This document shows, piece after piece, positions 10,227 through 20,392 of a stretch of DNA of 34,926 nt (positions are counted from its first letter, which is position 1; each line of letters opens with the position of its first letter). A program made the position numbers and the translations under genes. Below the pieces are notes generated by a model. The model saw only the letters and a program-made list of their open reading frames with translations, did no database searches and was not told the origin of the DNA. This DNA is from Phallusia fumigata. Its lineage: Eukaryota > Chordata > Ascidiacea > Phlebobranchia > Ascidiidae. The stretch covers positions 2,523-37,448 of the forward strand of contig QXVZ01028746.1 of the NCBI GenBank assembly GCA_008931825.1, written 5' to 3'.

Positions 10227-11523
10227 ATGCTAGGCAAATTTGCTAATAAATTGGTTTTATGCTTTGTGTTGATGTTTATTTGTGTCGAATTGGAATGGTT
10301 TGCCAGTAGTTTTGCAAGCTATACTGATGTTTTTCGAGTTTTAGTGGATTCCAGCATACATTTTACAATCGGTATTGCCATATTATCTTTGTTCTGTTGA
10401 GGTTCTTAAATAATTCGAAACACAATATTCACAGGCTTTTGGTGTTGGCTTATTGCATCCAAAAGTGGTTGGAAAAACTTAATTCAAGAAGCGTTGACTT
10501 GTGGAACCTTTTCCTGTCTTATAGATGTGGACCACTTTATTGCTGCACAAAGTTTTTCATTAAAGGTGTGGTTATACCTAGGGATGTTTAAAGTATAATA
10601 GCTGACTGCAACAATAGTGGACTTTTTTTAATATTTAAATGGTACCCAGTTTCTTCTATTACATATCAGAAGATGATTTTTCTTTAAATGTTGAACAATG
10701 TCAGACATGCAGTAGTTACCGTTACATGGGAAGGTTATCAATCAAATGTTTGTAATCGCAAAGCCGAAGCCAGTAAGGCAACTACTAATTTCCGCCCTGA
10801 TGCCACCATAAATGCACAACTAAAACAAGTTGCACAATCAACGGCATGTTTACAATTTTGCTGGTGCTGCAGAAAATCTAGTTATTCATTGCACCCATGT
10901 GGTGGCATTATATATTGTCATGGAAAACAAACGGTGCTGTCTCAACTGAATATCACTCGCATTCACACAAAAGGCAGGCAAATTGCGCACGCTCAATTAT
11001 TTTTTTGTTTGAAATAATATCAGTTCCAATTACCCGATACAGAAGGCAAATTTTGTTCTTAGGATTCAATATTCTACTTTGAAGATCCCTAGGTATACCA
11101 TTACCCGATCAATTATTTTTTAATTATCGTCAAGATTTCATGTAACATTTTTGCTTGTAGAACGCTATTTCACTTGGAAAACGCCCATGGTTACATTCAG
11201 TTCCTGCGATCCCCTTGTGCACAGCCTTATTGTATTTGCTAAAAAAGATCATACAAAAGACAAGAATTATTACATTTATTAACCATTCAAGCATTCTATG
11301 TAACTTGCATTTAATGCTTATGGTTGGATGGATATCTCATCAACTGAGAGACAGTATACGACGTGGGCTATGGTTTTTACCACTTGGTTCATCACCACAG
11401 ACACCTCTTTGGTTATATGTTCTTTCAGTGCCTTTCTTCTCGATTACATTGAACTTCTTATTTGAATACAACTTTATATTTTTCCATAATTCTCTTAGTG
11501 TACAACAAATGCATGTTGTTTAA
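10227..11523 (+). CDS. TMEM267: TMEM267 orthologue, multi-span membrane protein
   Basis: Three exons join in frame: 10227-10371, 10435-10565 and 11161-11523. They give 212 residues, against 215 in human TMEM267. Intron 1 is only 63 bases, and skipping it gives HFTIG-FWCW, which aligns with the vertebrate HCVIGMWSW. Other conserved blocks are IDVDHF (residues 78-83), SLGKRPWLHS (96-105), and GWISHQLRDSIRRGLW (148-163) followed by FLPLGSSPQTPLWLYVL. Hydrophobic spans are seen near residues 8-20, 45-56, 109-119, 125-150 and 174-195. The function of the family is not established. The upstream frame is open back to 10152 without another ATG, so ATG 10227 is the best start, although an extra 5' exon is possible. 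METTL5 follows 53 bases later. Confidence 0.9.
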
Positions 11524-11524
11524 C

Positions 11525-11542
11525 TTTGATGTTTTGTTTCAG
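11525..11542 (+). promoter_or_regulatory. Candidate trans-splice acceptor between TMEM267 and METTL5
   Basis: Directly after the TMEM267 stop (11521-11523), the sequence runs into TTTGATGTTTTGTTTCAG, a T-rich tract ending in a consensus AG acceptor at 11541-11542. No AATAAA-type signal or promoter fits in the 53-base gap before the METTL5 ATG. The AG lies 34 bases before that ATG. In organisms with spliced-leader trans-splicing this is how a downstream operon gene receives its 5' end. The role is inferred from position and sequence only. Confidence 0.55.
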
Positions 11543-11576
11543 TGGGTGTTGAATTGTAATATTATCCATTTTAATC

Positions 11577-14500
11577 ATGAAATTACGTCAACTGGAGATG
11601 GCGTTGGAAGAGGTGCAACGATTTGTAAGTCCAAAAGTTCACCTTGAGCAATACATGACGCCACCACATTTGGCAGGTAAAGTTTAATTTTGCTAGTCAT
11701 TTGTGTTACATGCACCGATAACATTAGTGATAACAGATAGTACACTGGTGCTATGAACCAACATGCATACATTGAGTAATTTGCATACATAGAGATCATG
11801 TGTTTAGGAATGGGCAATTCAAAATAGTATACAATTCTAGAATAGTTATGTCGAATTCAGAATACCGAATCCTAATCTGTTTTTATTTTATTTCATAAAA
11901 TGTGAAACAATCAACATCTATGAATTTATTACTTAAAGGCTCTCTCTAGTGGTTTAACTTTTAAACAATTCCCAATTGGGATAAAATTTTAATAGGTTTT
12001 AGGTTGGTCCATTGTGGTGTATCGATTGCTAAATTTTACGTAATAGCCCCAGTGGTTACCCTACCAGCCCCCTAAACTAGGGCAAATTACTAAACAATGT
12101 CTATATCAGTTTAAATTTGGACAGTATGTATATCATGAAATTGTAGTACATTGACTTTTGTTTGACCCCATAGCCCCAGCAGTTACCCACCAGCCCCCTA
12201 AAATGGGTTAAATTACTAAACAATGTTCGAATTATGTAAAACTTGAACAGTTTGTCTAACATGCCATGGTGGTGCAATAATTGCTATGTTTACCCCTAGA
12301 GACCCAGCAGGTACCCCACTAGCCCCCTAAAATGGCAAAAATTATTAAACAATGTCCGAATTGGGTGAAATTTTAATACTTTGTGTAACATGCTATTGTA
12401 GTGTATTGGTTGTTTGTTTGACCCCATAGCCCCAGCAGTTACCCCACCAGCCCCCTAAAATGAGTCAAATTACTGAACAGTGTTTGAAATAAATGAAATT
12501 TGGACAGTCTGTCTAACATTCCATGGTGGTGCATTAATTGCTCTGATTTACCCTCAAGCCCCAACAGTTACCCCTCGAGCCCTCTAAAATGGGTAAAATT
12601 AATAAACAATGTCCAAACTGGATGTAACTTTGACAGTTTGTAGAACATGTCAGTGTGGTGCACTGATTGCTTTATTTACACCTAAAGCCTGACATGTATT
12701 AGGAAAAACACATATTCTACAACTTTGCATGTGTGGGGACCCATGCGTTTCGGCAAGCAGAAATAATCATGTCATAAAAAGCTCAGGTGACTATGGGACC
12801 CAAAGTAAAATAATGTGCGGAATGTATCAACTTTTTAAATCGGGTAATAGGGTAAAAGAATGTTTATGTATATTTTGGATTTGGATAGTATAGGATTCGA
12901 ATCCTCCGGATTCAGTATTCTAAAATGCCTCCGGATTCAGTAAATGATTATTTCGCCGCCCTACATGAAAAACTAAAAAATTGATGCCTCTTTTGTACAA
13001 TAAAATGTTTGCTCCCACTCTAAATGTAGTTTTAAAATTTAAGGGTTTGTCACCCTGTTTTAGCAAAGTAAATATAGCTTTGCTTGCATTTTTTGTATGA
13101 CAGGATACTTTACATTGTTCTTTTGGAATTGCTGTTGGCAAAAGGGTGCCACAAAAAAAAACGTTGGGAAGCACTGGCTTAATGTATTGTCTTTTTATGG
13201 GTCCCTTTCCTGAAGGTGACACACTGTTTTCACCCTTCTTTTAACCCTGTAGCATGCCCATGCAGAGCCATACCTGTTTCGTTTGATCCAAAACCCCCTA
13301 AAACCGAAATAAAAAACAGTGTCAGATATAGGTGTAATTTAGACAGTTTGTGTTACATGTCGTTGTTGTCTATCAATTTTTTTTGTCTGACCTCATAGCC
13401 CCATCAGTTACCCTACTGGTCCCCTAAAACAGGTCAAATTTAAATCCTAACAGGCTATATTTAAATATTTTTGTGGAGATTAAATTGCTTGTCCTTTATC
13501 CTAGGATTTTGACTTTCTAGCCTAAGTTTGTAGATTGGGTTAAAGTTTGGTATCATCACTGACTCATAACAGTTTTGACCCAATGAAAAATATTGTGCTG
13601 ATAGGTGTTGTAAGATAGGTTGCTGCTGGCTGAAATGACATAGATTTGCAATGTTTACACTCATTGGCACAACTAGCAGGAGTTAACGGCAGTGGGCAAC
13701 AACCACCAACAAAAAATGCTAAAAAAATTGTGGTATTATTTCATAACAAATAAACTTTGAAGCACACTCAAGCAGATTTTCATGTGCCTTTTTTTCCATT
13801 GGTCTAGGTCATCTGGTGAAAACGTTCTGTGAATGGTGCAGAAACTTTATTTAAATCCAACCGGCGCTTAGTGAAAACATATTTTCACCACATTGTATTA
13901 AAGCGTTTAATGGAATCTGTAATATTTAAACTATTCAAGCGATTTAATTCACACTTTTAAAAAGTGGCTTATATATCTGACCTTATTGCTTACACATGAG
14001 AAGGCATGTTGGGTCAGTGCGTGTGCTAACATTTGTTGTGTGTTATCATTCTGACATCCTTGTATAAACAGAAATCATGGCAGATGCATCACAGAACATT
14101 AGTTGTGTAAGGCTCAGTGTTAGAATGACAAAAGATGTTTCTCTGATTTCAGATTTTTTTGCCATCGTAATTAAAAGGCATGAAGCGTTTTTATTGTTGA
14201 ATTGGCATCTCTGCATGTCATATGTGTAAGTTGAACCTCAGTTTAGTGTGAGTATGTGTCTGCATTGTACAATAGCAGTTGTAGAAAGTTTGCTTAGGCA
14301 TGTTATAAACGTAGGTGCAGATGGAAAGGGAACTGGCATGCTGACAAACCTACCCCCCTTCCTTTACACTTGCACTCATGTTTCTAGTAGATCTTGGATC
14401 CCTGGTCAAAACCAGGACAGATAGAATAATTGAATTGTACTTATTATTCAAATTTTCATACAGCTTGCCTACTGCATACTGCTGACAGTAAATTTAATGA

Positions 14501-17298
14501 CATTTGTGGCAAAACTGTGCTTGATATTGGATGTGGAAGTGGAATTTTATCTTGTGGAGCTGCATTGTTGGGTGCTGACTACACAGTGGGCATGGACATC
14601 GATGAAGGTTGGGGTTGCATTATTATGTATTAAATGGTATATTAACATATATATTGTACATTAACTATGGGTCATAGGTAGCAAGTATGTGGTTGCAAAG
14701 TGATGGCGACCTTAGGTTTTTCTGGCAGGGTGGCTGTCCTTGGATTTTATCGATCTGTGTGTAACAATCTGAAAAACATTTTCCAGTATTTACACAGAAC
14801 AGGGATAAGACAGCCATAGTGCATTTGTAAACTCGGATAGTTATGGGTCTCCTTTCATTAATACAATAAATAGTTTGGGTAACTATAAGAAAAAATCATT
14901 GTAAACTAGAGGGGTGGCTTACTATACGTAGACATTCTTTATACACTCTTACCCGATTTAAAAAGAGGATATTCCATGCATTATTATGTGTCCCCCTTTT
15001 TGCTGTTTTTTTTCTTTTTTTTTGTCTAGCGCGAGTTTGTTCCCACAGATGGGTATCTGAAGTTGTGCACTTACAACTTTTTTACCCAAGTTCACCCGTC
15101 GGTTCACCCATTCAGGCCCCCAAAACGTAAAAATTTTAAAACGGCAATATTTAACAAAATAAGTCACATAGAAGTTTCTTATTTAAAAGTTGATACAATA
15201 CAAAGTATGTTAAATGATTTTTGGGCTTTAGTTTGTATAACAACAACAAAAATAGAACAGCAAGCAAGTTGTTTGCTTCCTGCGTTGTGCATAAGTTTTA
15301 CCTTGAGCATAAATGTGGTAAACCAAATGGCATAAAACATGATTGTGTGGAAAATTTAGAAAACGATTGTTGAAATTTTATCGGGAAATTAGTTGTTATG
15401 CAAGTTTCAACATTAGGCTGCAGGTTGGGCACCTGCTCTAATTATTAACATTTTGGTTGTACCAAAGACCTGATTCGCCTTAAGCATACTGAATTTGAAA
15501 AAATTAACACAGGTTTCTTGGTTTTGTAGATGCTCTGACACTATTTAAAGAAAATTGTGCTATGTTATTGCCATCAAATCCTGTTGAATGCTTGCAAACA
15601 GACATCAGACAATGCATGACCAAAAGGTTTGTGTGATTCTGTTATTTTGTGCAAATAATTTTTGTGATGTAAAATTGTTTACAGTTTTAGAACTTTGTTT
15701 GATGTAGTTGTCATGAATCCACCTTATGGAACTAAAAATAACAAAGGTAACTTGAGTAAAAAGGTGAAGTTTGTACAATTTGTTTTAAATTTGTTAGTTA
15801 ATTTACAGGGATTGACATGGAATTTTTGCAAGCCGCAGCAGAAATGTCTAAAACTGCAATATATTCTTTACACAAAACCTCTACCAGAAAGTATGTTTGC
15901 AAAAGAGCTAAAATCATGGGTCTTGATGCTAATGTATTAGCAGGTACATCTATAACAGTAAGAACATATTGTAACAGTGGCGTATGCTGGGGAGGGGTTT
16001 GATCGGGGTCCAGTCTTTTTTTTGAAAAATTCTGCATACATTCAAGTGTCAAAAACAATACTGAAAATAGTTTTTTGCACCTCACAACAGCAGTGTACCA
16101 TTGTTTTAACATTTTGTGATTTTTTTTCTTTTGTTTGGTCTGTCTCATCTTGCATTGTCACATAACAGTTGTTGAACAGATTGTTTTTTTGGGCATAAAA
16201 GACGCATCTCAAACACAAACTAAGTCTTCTTTCCTTTTTTTCACAAAACACTCCATCACTTGCTGTGTGGTCACAGCTATCTCGCGGTGAACTTGACATA
16301 GTTTCCACAAACAATCACTCATACATTGGTTAGAAGTTTGCTCTGCTCTGTGTTCACATCAACATGATTGGTGCAACTGCCTTGTGCTCACAAGGGTGTG
16401 GGTTTTAATTCTCCTTGTGTTTCCCTGAGCATAATTTTAAGCGTCATTGTTTCCAGCCAGTGGACCCAAAATTAAAGTTACCAACTTCAAAAAATGAAAC
16501 TGAGAAATTGAAAGAAGCTGCAATAAAACAGGTAGCTCGACTGCACTGTGCATTTCACCAGCAATGCTTTTTATTTCTCCAAACCAAAGTTTTGGGAAAC
16601 TTTCAGAAACTGAAGTCAATGACATAATTGAATACTGAGTTTAGGAAACTCAACAACTTAAAAGTATCAGACTGAACTCGAATATAAGTACTCAGGCATT
16701 TGTATTCATGAATTCTCATGTCATCAACAGGTTCTTACAATTCGACATATTTACCCGAATATTTATATTCTGAACGTTTGTTTTGAGTTTCGTATCGTTT
16801 ATTGGAATGAATTTAAGGGAATATTGGTATTTGTGAATATTTTGTTCATATTTTATAATCAACTATTTATACAGCATTCGAATAATTCGTATTCATTATT
16901 GGGTGATTTGTATGTCTGGATTGACCATTGGAATTTTAATCAGGCATTTTAGAACGAAAGCAAAAAGCATTTAAATACAACACATTAGGAACAAAACATG
17001 TATTCAAATACAAATTTCCCCCACAACAATCATTTAAAAAGTTGATGTATCTGGGAACCCAAGTGCAAAACACCTTAGTGAATATTTATGCTTTTATTGG
17101 TTTGTATTGTACTGGAATGTTAATGTACCAAAAGCCAACCTTCTAGTTTACATGGGTTACATTTTTTATGATTTATTTACTTGCCTTACAGAACTGCGAT
17201 ACAACTTAGATGCAACATTTGCATTTCACAAGGTCAAGTCAAAGGACATTGAAGTTGATTTTATTAGATTTACCCCAACAAAGCCAGCTGCCAAGTGA
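11577..17298 (+). CDS. METTL5: METTL5, 18S rRNA adenosine N6-methyltransferase
   Basis: METTL5, stabilised by TRMT112, makes the m6A mark on 18S rRNA. Six exons join in frame: 11577-11676, 14464-14607, 15530-15626, 15691-15746 (or from 15685), 15809-15943 and 17192-17298. They give 212 residues (214 with the earlier acceptor), against 209 in human. Visible motifs are [11 protein letters not shown], the SAM-binding [11 protein letters not shown] (residues 52-62), the GMDIDED acidic end of strand 2, and the catalytic NPPY (123-126) inside [39 protein letters not shown] and a short PTKPAAK tail follow. Introns are phase 1 except the one before exon 4 (phase 2). The exon 2 donor GTTGGG is weak. 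Intron 1 (2.8 kb) is full of repeats. No inactivating change is visible. Confidence 0.96.
11806..11940 (+). repeat. Second copy of the GGGCAATTC repeat
   Basis: In METTL5 intron 1, GAATGGGCAATTCAAAATAG, then GAATACCGAATCC, ACAATCAACATC and TTTATTACTT repeat, in order, the blocks seen at 5190-5335. It is a member of the same dispersed family. Confidence 0.55.
11965..12690 (+). repeat. Minisatellite, ~128-bp unit, five-plus copies
   Basis: A block AGCCCCCTAAA recurs at 12066, 12192, 12321, 12449 and 12578 (some with one change), spaced 126, 129, 128 and 129 bases. Each unit also carries AAATTACTAAACAATGTCC, a GACAGTTTGTCTAACATG-type stretch, TGGTGCATTGATTGCT, and a CATAGCCCCAGCAGTTACCC stretch. 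Units are diverged, so the array is old. It lies wholly in METTL5 intron 1. Confidence 0.85.
12717..12810 (+). repeat. Copy of the GCAGAAACAATCATG repeat arm
   Basis: GGGGACCCATGCGTTTCGGC, then AAGCAGAAATAATCATGTCA, then a TATGGGACCCAAAGTA stretch. This matches the left arm of the palindromic element at 1022-1105 with a few changes. It directly follows the minisatellite in METTL5 intron 1. Confidence 0.6.
12960..13176 (-). mobile_element. hAT-like transposon end fragment
   Basis: Read on the minus strand from 13176, the sequence starts CAGTGCTTCCCAACGTTTTT, followed by GTGGCACCCTTTTGCC. This is the typical start of a hAT-family non-autonomous element. The other end is not certain, and no TSD was identified. 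Confidence 0.55.
13240..13445 (+). repeat. Degenerate extra minisatellite units
   Basis: AACCCCCTAAAACCG near 13292 and TAGCCCCATCAGTTACCC near 13397, with GACAGTTTGTGTTACATGTC between, repeat the order of blocks in the 128-bp array upstream. About one and a half diverged units remain, separated from the main array by transposon sequence. Confidence 0.6.
14986..15175 (+). repeat. Dispersed repeat, inverted relative to 33322-33545
   Basis: Starting TATGTGTCCCC, it runs through a T-rich stretch, GTCTAGCGCGAGTTTGTTCCC, a GTTGTGCAC block, TCGGTTCACCCA, AGGCCC and AAAACGTAAA, ending with CAATATTTA and AAGT. The same blocks in the same order are found on the minus strand from 33545 to 33322. It lies in METTL5 intron 2. 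Confidence 0.65.
16457..16531 (+). other. Exon-like 75-nt segment in METTL5 intron 5
   Basis: The segment is flanked by TTGTTTCCAG and GTAGCTCG splice-like signals. It is exactly 25 codons in its own frame ([15 protein letters not shown], then [10 protein letters not shown]), a hydrophilic lysine-rich peptide. METTL5 introns here are phase 1. If spliced into METTL5 the segment is read in another frame and meets a TGA after about a dozen codons, so it would truncate the protein. It may be a poison exon, an exon of something nested, or chance. Confidence 0.3.
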
Positions 17299-17299
17299 C

Positions 17300-18180
17300 C
17301 AGGTAAAAATCTTTTGAACATTATTGTACTGATGTTATTTGATAAATTTGTAACATGCCTTCCTTTACTAATTCAGGTACACCCAGCAACATTTGAACTG
17401 AGATAAGGACTGCACATGCAGTGTGGCATAACATCAACGTTATTAGACCAAAATGTATTGGTTCTAAAAAGTAACTAGAAGGGTGGCTTTCATCACGCTG
17501 GCATTCCACATAAAGTACCACCAGTTTTAGAAAGGGTATGCAGTAAACCTTGGTTCATCCAGATATAATTTGTTAGTTAAAATTATCCGGATTTGGCAAA
17601 GATTCGGATTATGTAAATACGTTGGTTTCAATCCTGTCGTTATCTGGATAGTAGTACATCGTCAAAAACCACCTCAATGAAACACATTCCAGTGGGGATG
17701 GAATTCTTGAAATCTTGTGCATTATTTACTGAAAAGCTTTCAGCCACAAACACGACAATTGACTGTTACGCATACGTAATGGCGGTTGGTCGGATGAATA
17801 AGTACGATGTTATATTTTAGTCTGTAAAATACTGTGAGGCAATTACCTAACAGTAAGCGGTTGTTATGAATAAGTTTATTCCTACAATGTGGTTTCGTGT
17901 ACGAGTGCAAGTTTAAAAAAATAAAGTTTGGATTAGGTGACATAAAAAGAGCAACTTCATGGCTTGACGCAAATTTATTCGAATTAGGCCTAGTCGTAGG
18001 TTCGGATTGTCCCTACACAAGTCTTGAGTTTCATTTCTCTAGGTTCATGGTAAAAAATGCAAAGGGGAATTGTAGTTTAAAAGATTTTTAAGATTAATTA
18101 GTGTAAAATATTATGTCATGATTTAAAAGTAAGAATTTTTAAATATAATTTAATGGAATACGTTAGCGCCAACCGGCATG
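17300..18180 (+). other. METTL5 3' flank, no further gene recognised
   Basis: A repeat arm, AACTAGAAGGGTGGCTTTCA, lies at 17475-17495 (the same as at 1219-1243). An AATAAA at about 17920 could be a polyadenylation signal, but it is 620 bases past the stop. A 65-codon open frame at 17897-18091 has no recognisable domain and is left uncalled. Confidence 0.4.
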
Positions 18181-18274
18181 CTGGTGTGAAGCCCCCTACT
18201 GCTTGATGCGTCGCGGGGAAAATCCGCGCACAACCGCAGCCGCTACGTATCGCCAGCCAAAATCAAAAAAACGC

Positions 18275-18337
18275 CCCGCGGTTGGTAGAGCGCCAGCCCG
18301 AATAGGCTCCTGTCGTGGGTTCGAATCCCACCGCAGG
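18275..18337 (+). pseudogene. tRNA-like sequence, 5' part degraded
   Basis: A perfect T-arm, GTGGG-TTCGAAT-CCCAC, is followed by CCGCAGG, which can pair with CCCGCGG at the 5' side with one mismatch. GGTTGGTAGAGCGCC matches the second half of a D-arm and box A, but the first half (the usual TAGCTCA) is missing. The anticodon stem AGCC/GGCT closes a six-base loop. It therefore cannot be a normal tRNA; it is a tRNA pseudogene or the head of a tRNA-derived SINE. It sits just upstream of an L1 fragment. Confidence 0.65.
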
Positions 18338-18539
18338 CTGGATTTTTCTAGCCACGCCTTGCTGACTGAAAATGCTTGGAAGGCCGACTATGATACGGTA
18401 TAACGCCTCTTGCAGGCCTGGCGTTCATGATTCATATATGAGTGTGCCGTTATCGTTGGGCAAAGTATGGTGGTAAAAACAATTTCTATTTTCTAAATCT
18501 TAAGAAACAAAGAATAGAAAAAAAAGGCCGTTACTACAT

Positions 18540-19892
18540 TAAATTCAAATTCTAAATTAGAAACGGACTAAAAGACTATTTTACAGCTTCTCGAAGATTA
18601 TTTCGAAACGTTGTATAGTGCAAGCAAAAATCCGTACCGCACTACCAAAGGTAAAATAAACGACTACTCAAAACAGTATAGTGTGCCCAAGATAAGGAAA
18701 AAGCGAACGTGTGTGAAGGTAAACTGACCGCCGAGCAATGCTATGAAGTATTGATGACTATCGAAGAATGAAAAACAACAAATCCCGGTACTAGGAACAT
18801 AACCAATCTGTTTTCACTCAACTTTGAATCTATAGGTAAGGATATTCAAGCTGCAACAAAACCATGGTTGGCAAGATCACTTTCGTTATTGGGACGAGTG
18901 ATCATTATTAAAACCCTATAGCGATACCAAATCTGTTGTACAAACTGAGCGTGTTGCCCGTCGGTATACCCCAATCTTTTTGAAGAAATTAAAGAAAACT
19001 ATTTACCTTTCTATGGAGCTCCAACTGGGAGAGGTTAGGTAGAAAAATACTGTGTTGTAAAATAAAGGAGGGTGGTTTGGAAATGATAGACCTGGAAGCC
19101 TACGCAAAATCAATTCGTTTTTCCTAAATACGAAAACTATTTGATGCAAACCATGATTCACATTGGAAAACAGTTAAAACTAAAAAATTTTATTAACGCT
19201 GGTATACTGAAGTACCAACAAATTTTTGACAACAATTTGGACTATCGCAGCTTTGAAAATCTCTGCGAAAATTACGAGTTGATAAACAACAGCTAAAACC
19301 ACGCAAAATACCTGTACAAATAGCAGCCGATAAAACAACAACCAAAATTGGAACTAATTCTGCAACGGAAAACCTAAAACTGGTCAGATATTTATGAAAA
19401 ACTTTTACGACTGTACATTTGAAACTAAACTGCGCTCCTTCCAAATTTAATTTGTGAGCAATTGACAGGCTTCCTAAACGATAGGCTTTATGGCTTCGGG
19501 GTTGCGGATGCTGACTTTTTGCGATGTATGCAAAGAAACCATGTAGCCTACCATTTATTTTGTAAATGTATTCATGTCCAGGTATACTGGAAAAACGTAA
19601 GCGCCTCGATTTACAGTGTTTTTTTGCCGCCGAATCGTCCCTAATAATAGTATTAAGCTGTTTGGAATCCACAATGAATGCATTCAAATGAATAAATTTG
19701 ATGAATTGCTTGCTTTTGATCGCCAGATTTGTTATTTATAAAAGTAAGATTCAAAAACTAAATCCAAAAATAGACATGTTTATGAGATTAAACCTTGCAA
19801 GTGCAATGAAAAAACTTTCTCTAGAAAATGATACCTCAAGTGAAGTGGAATGCTCACTCGCGTTAATGGCTATTTGTGTTTGTTCGCTATAA
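18540..19892 (+). mobile_element. L1-clade LINE fragment, internally deleted
   Basis: Pieces of an ORF2-type reverse transcriptase protein follow in order, in shifting plus-strand frames. About 18715-18790 gives LTAEQCYEVLMTIEE and NPGT, the L1 motif before the polymerase fingers. About 18800-18930 gives NLFSLNFESIGKDIQAA, W-ARSLSLLGRVIIIKT. About 18945-19120 gives LPVGIPQ, FFEEIK and GGLEMIDLEAYAKSIRFS. About 19540-19600 gives the zinc-knuckle region YHLFCKC and VYWKNVSA. 19698-19892 gives LLLIARFVIYKSKIQ. The polymerase core between the first and second blocks is absent, so the copy is dead. It is related to the fragment at 28977-29732. Confidence 0.8.
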
Positions 19893-19950
19893 TCGTCTCA
19901 TTTTTCATGTGTTTTTTTATGCGCAATAAAAATTTTTGGTGCTAAAAAAA

Positions 19951-20128
19951 GGACTGTGGGCCGCGAATAAAGTGGGCTGGCCTTTAGCTCAACCTGTCGT
20001 TGTTTGATAGGTGCTATTTTTTTATCCTCGCCGTCTTTCTATTTTGTGTGTTTTGCGTAAAGAAAACAAATTTATGGGCCGCACAGTACTTTTTAGTAGG
20101 CCGCGAGGTGTGTGAGAACTGGACCCTG
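19951..20128 (-). mobile_element. hAT-like transposon end
   Basis: Read on the minus strand from 20128, the sequence starts CAGGGTCCAGTTCTCACACA, then CCTCGCGGCC and GTGCGGCCCAT, a typical hAT-type terminus with GGCCGC blocks. A second GGGCCGCG lies at about 19956. No transposase is seen. Confidence 0.5.
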
Positions 20129-20392
20129 TCGCTGTTGCGGGGTAAGTCGTAGATCATTGCACCGGAGCTGGATTACCCATTAAGCAATTTAAGCACGTGC
20201 TTGGGCATTAAAAACTTTTCATAGCCGAAAACAATTTGTTTATTAAATTTATATTTTGAATTACACGTATATGTGGGCAATTGTTGCGCTTATTTAACAG
20301 GCACTGAGAAACTGCAGCACTCCTTAATTTACAATAATAGTCCAACAATATAAAGATAGTCGAAGTAAATGTTAGGTAGCCTATAGTTATGT

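Noticed and set aside
11965..12690. CRISPR-like array
   Set aside because: Units are contiguous ~128-bp diverged copies without unique spacers, in an animal intron, so it is a minisatellite.
12920..13222. 100-codon minus-strand frame in METTL5 intron 1
   Set aside because: It is the open reading of a hAT-like end (CAGTGCTTCCCAACG) and minisatellite border, not a coding exon.
17897..18091. Third gene of the TMEM267-METTL5 operon
   Set aside because: The frame begins 600 bases after the METTL5 stop, with a repeat arm between, and encodes nothing recognisable.
18275..18337. Functional tRNA gene
   Set aside because: The T-arm is perfect, but the first half of the D-arm is missing and the anticodon loop has the wrong length, so it is called a pseudogene or SINE head.
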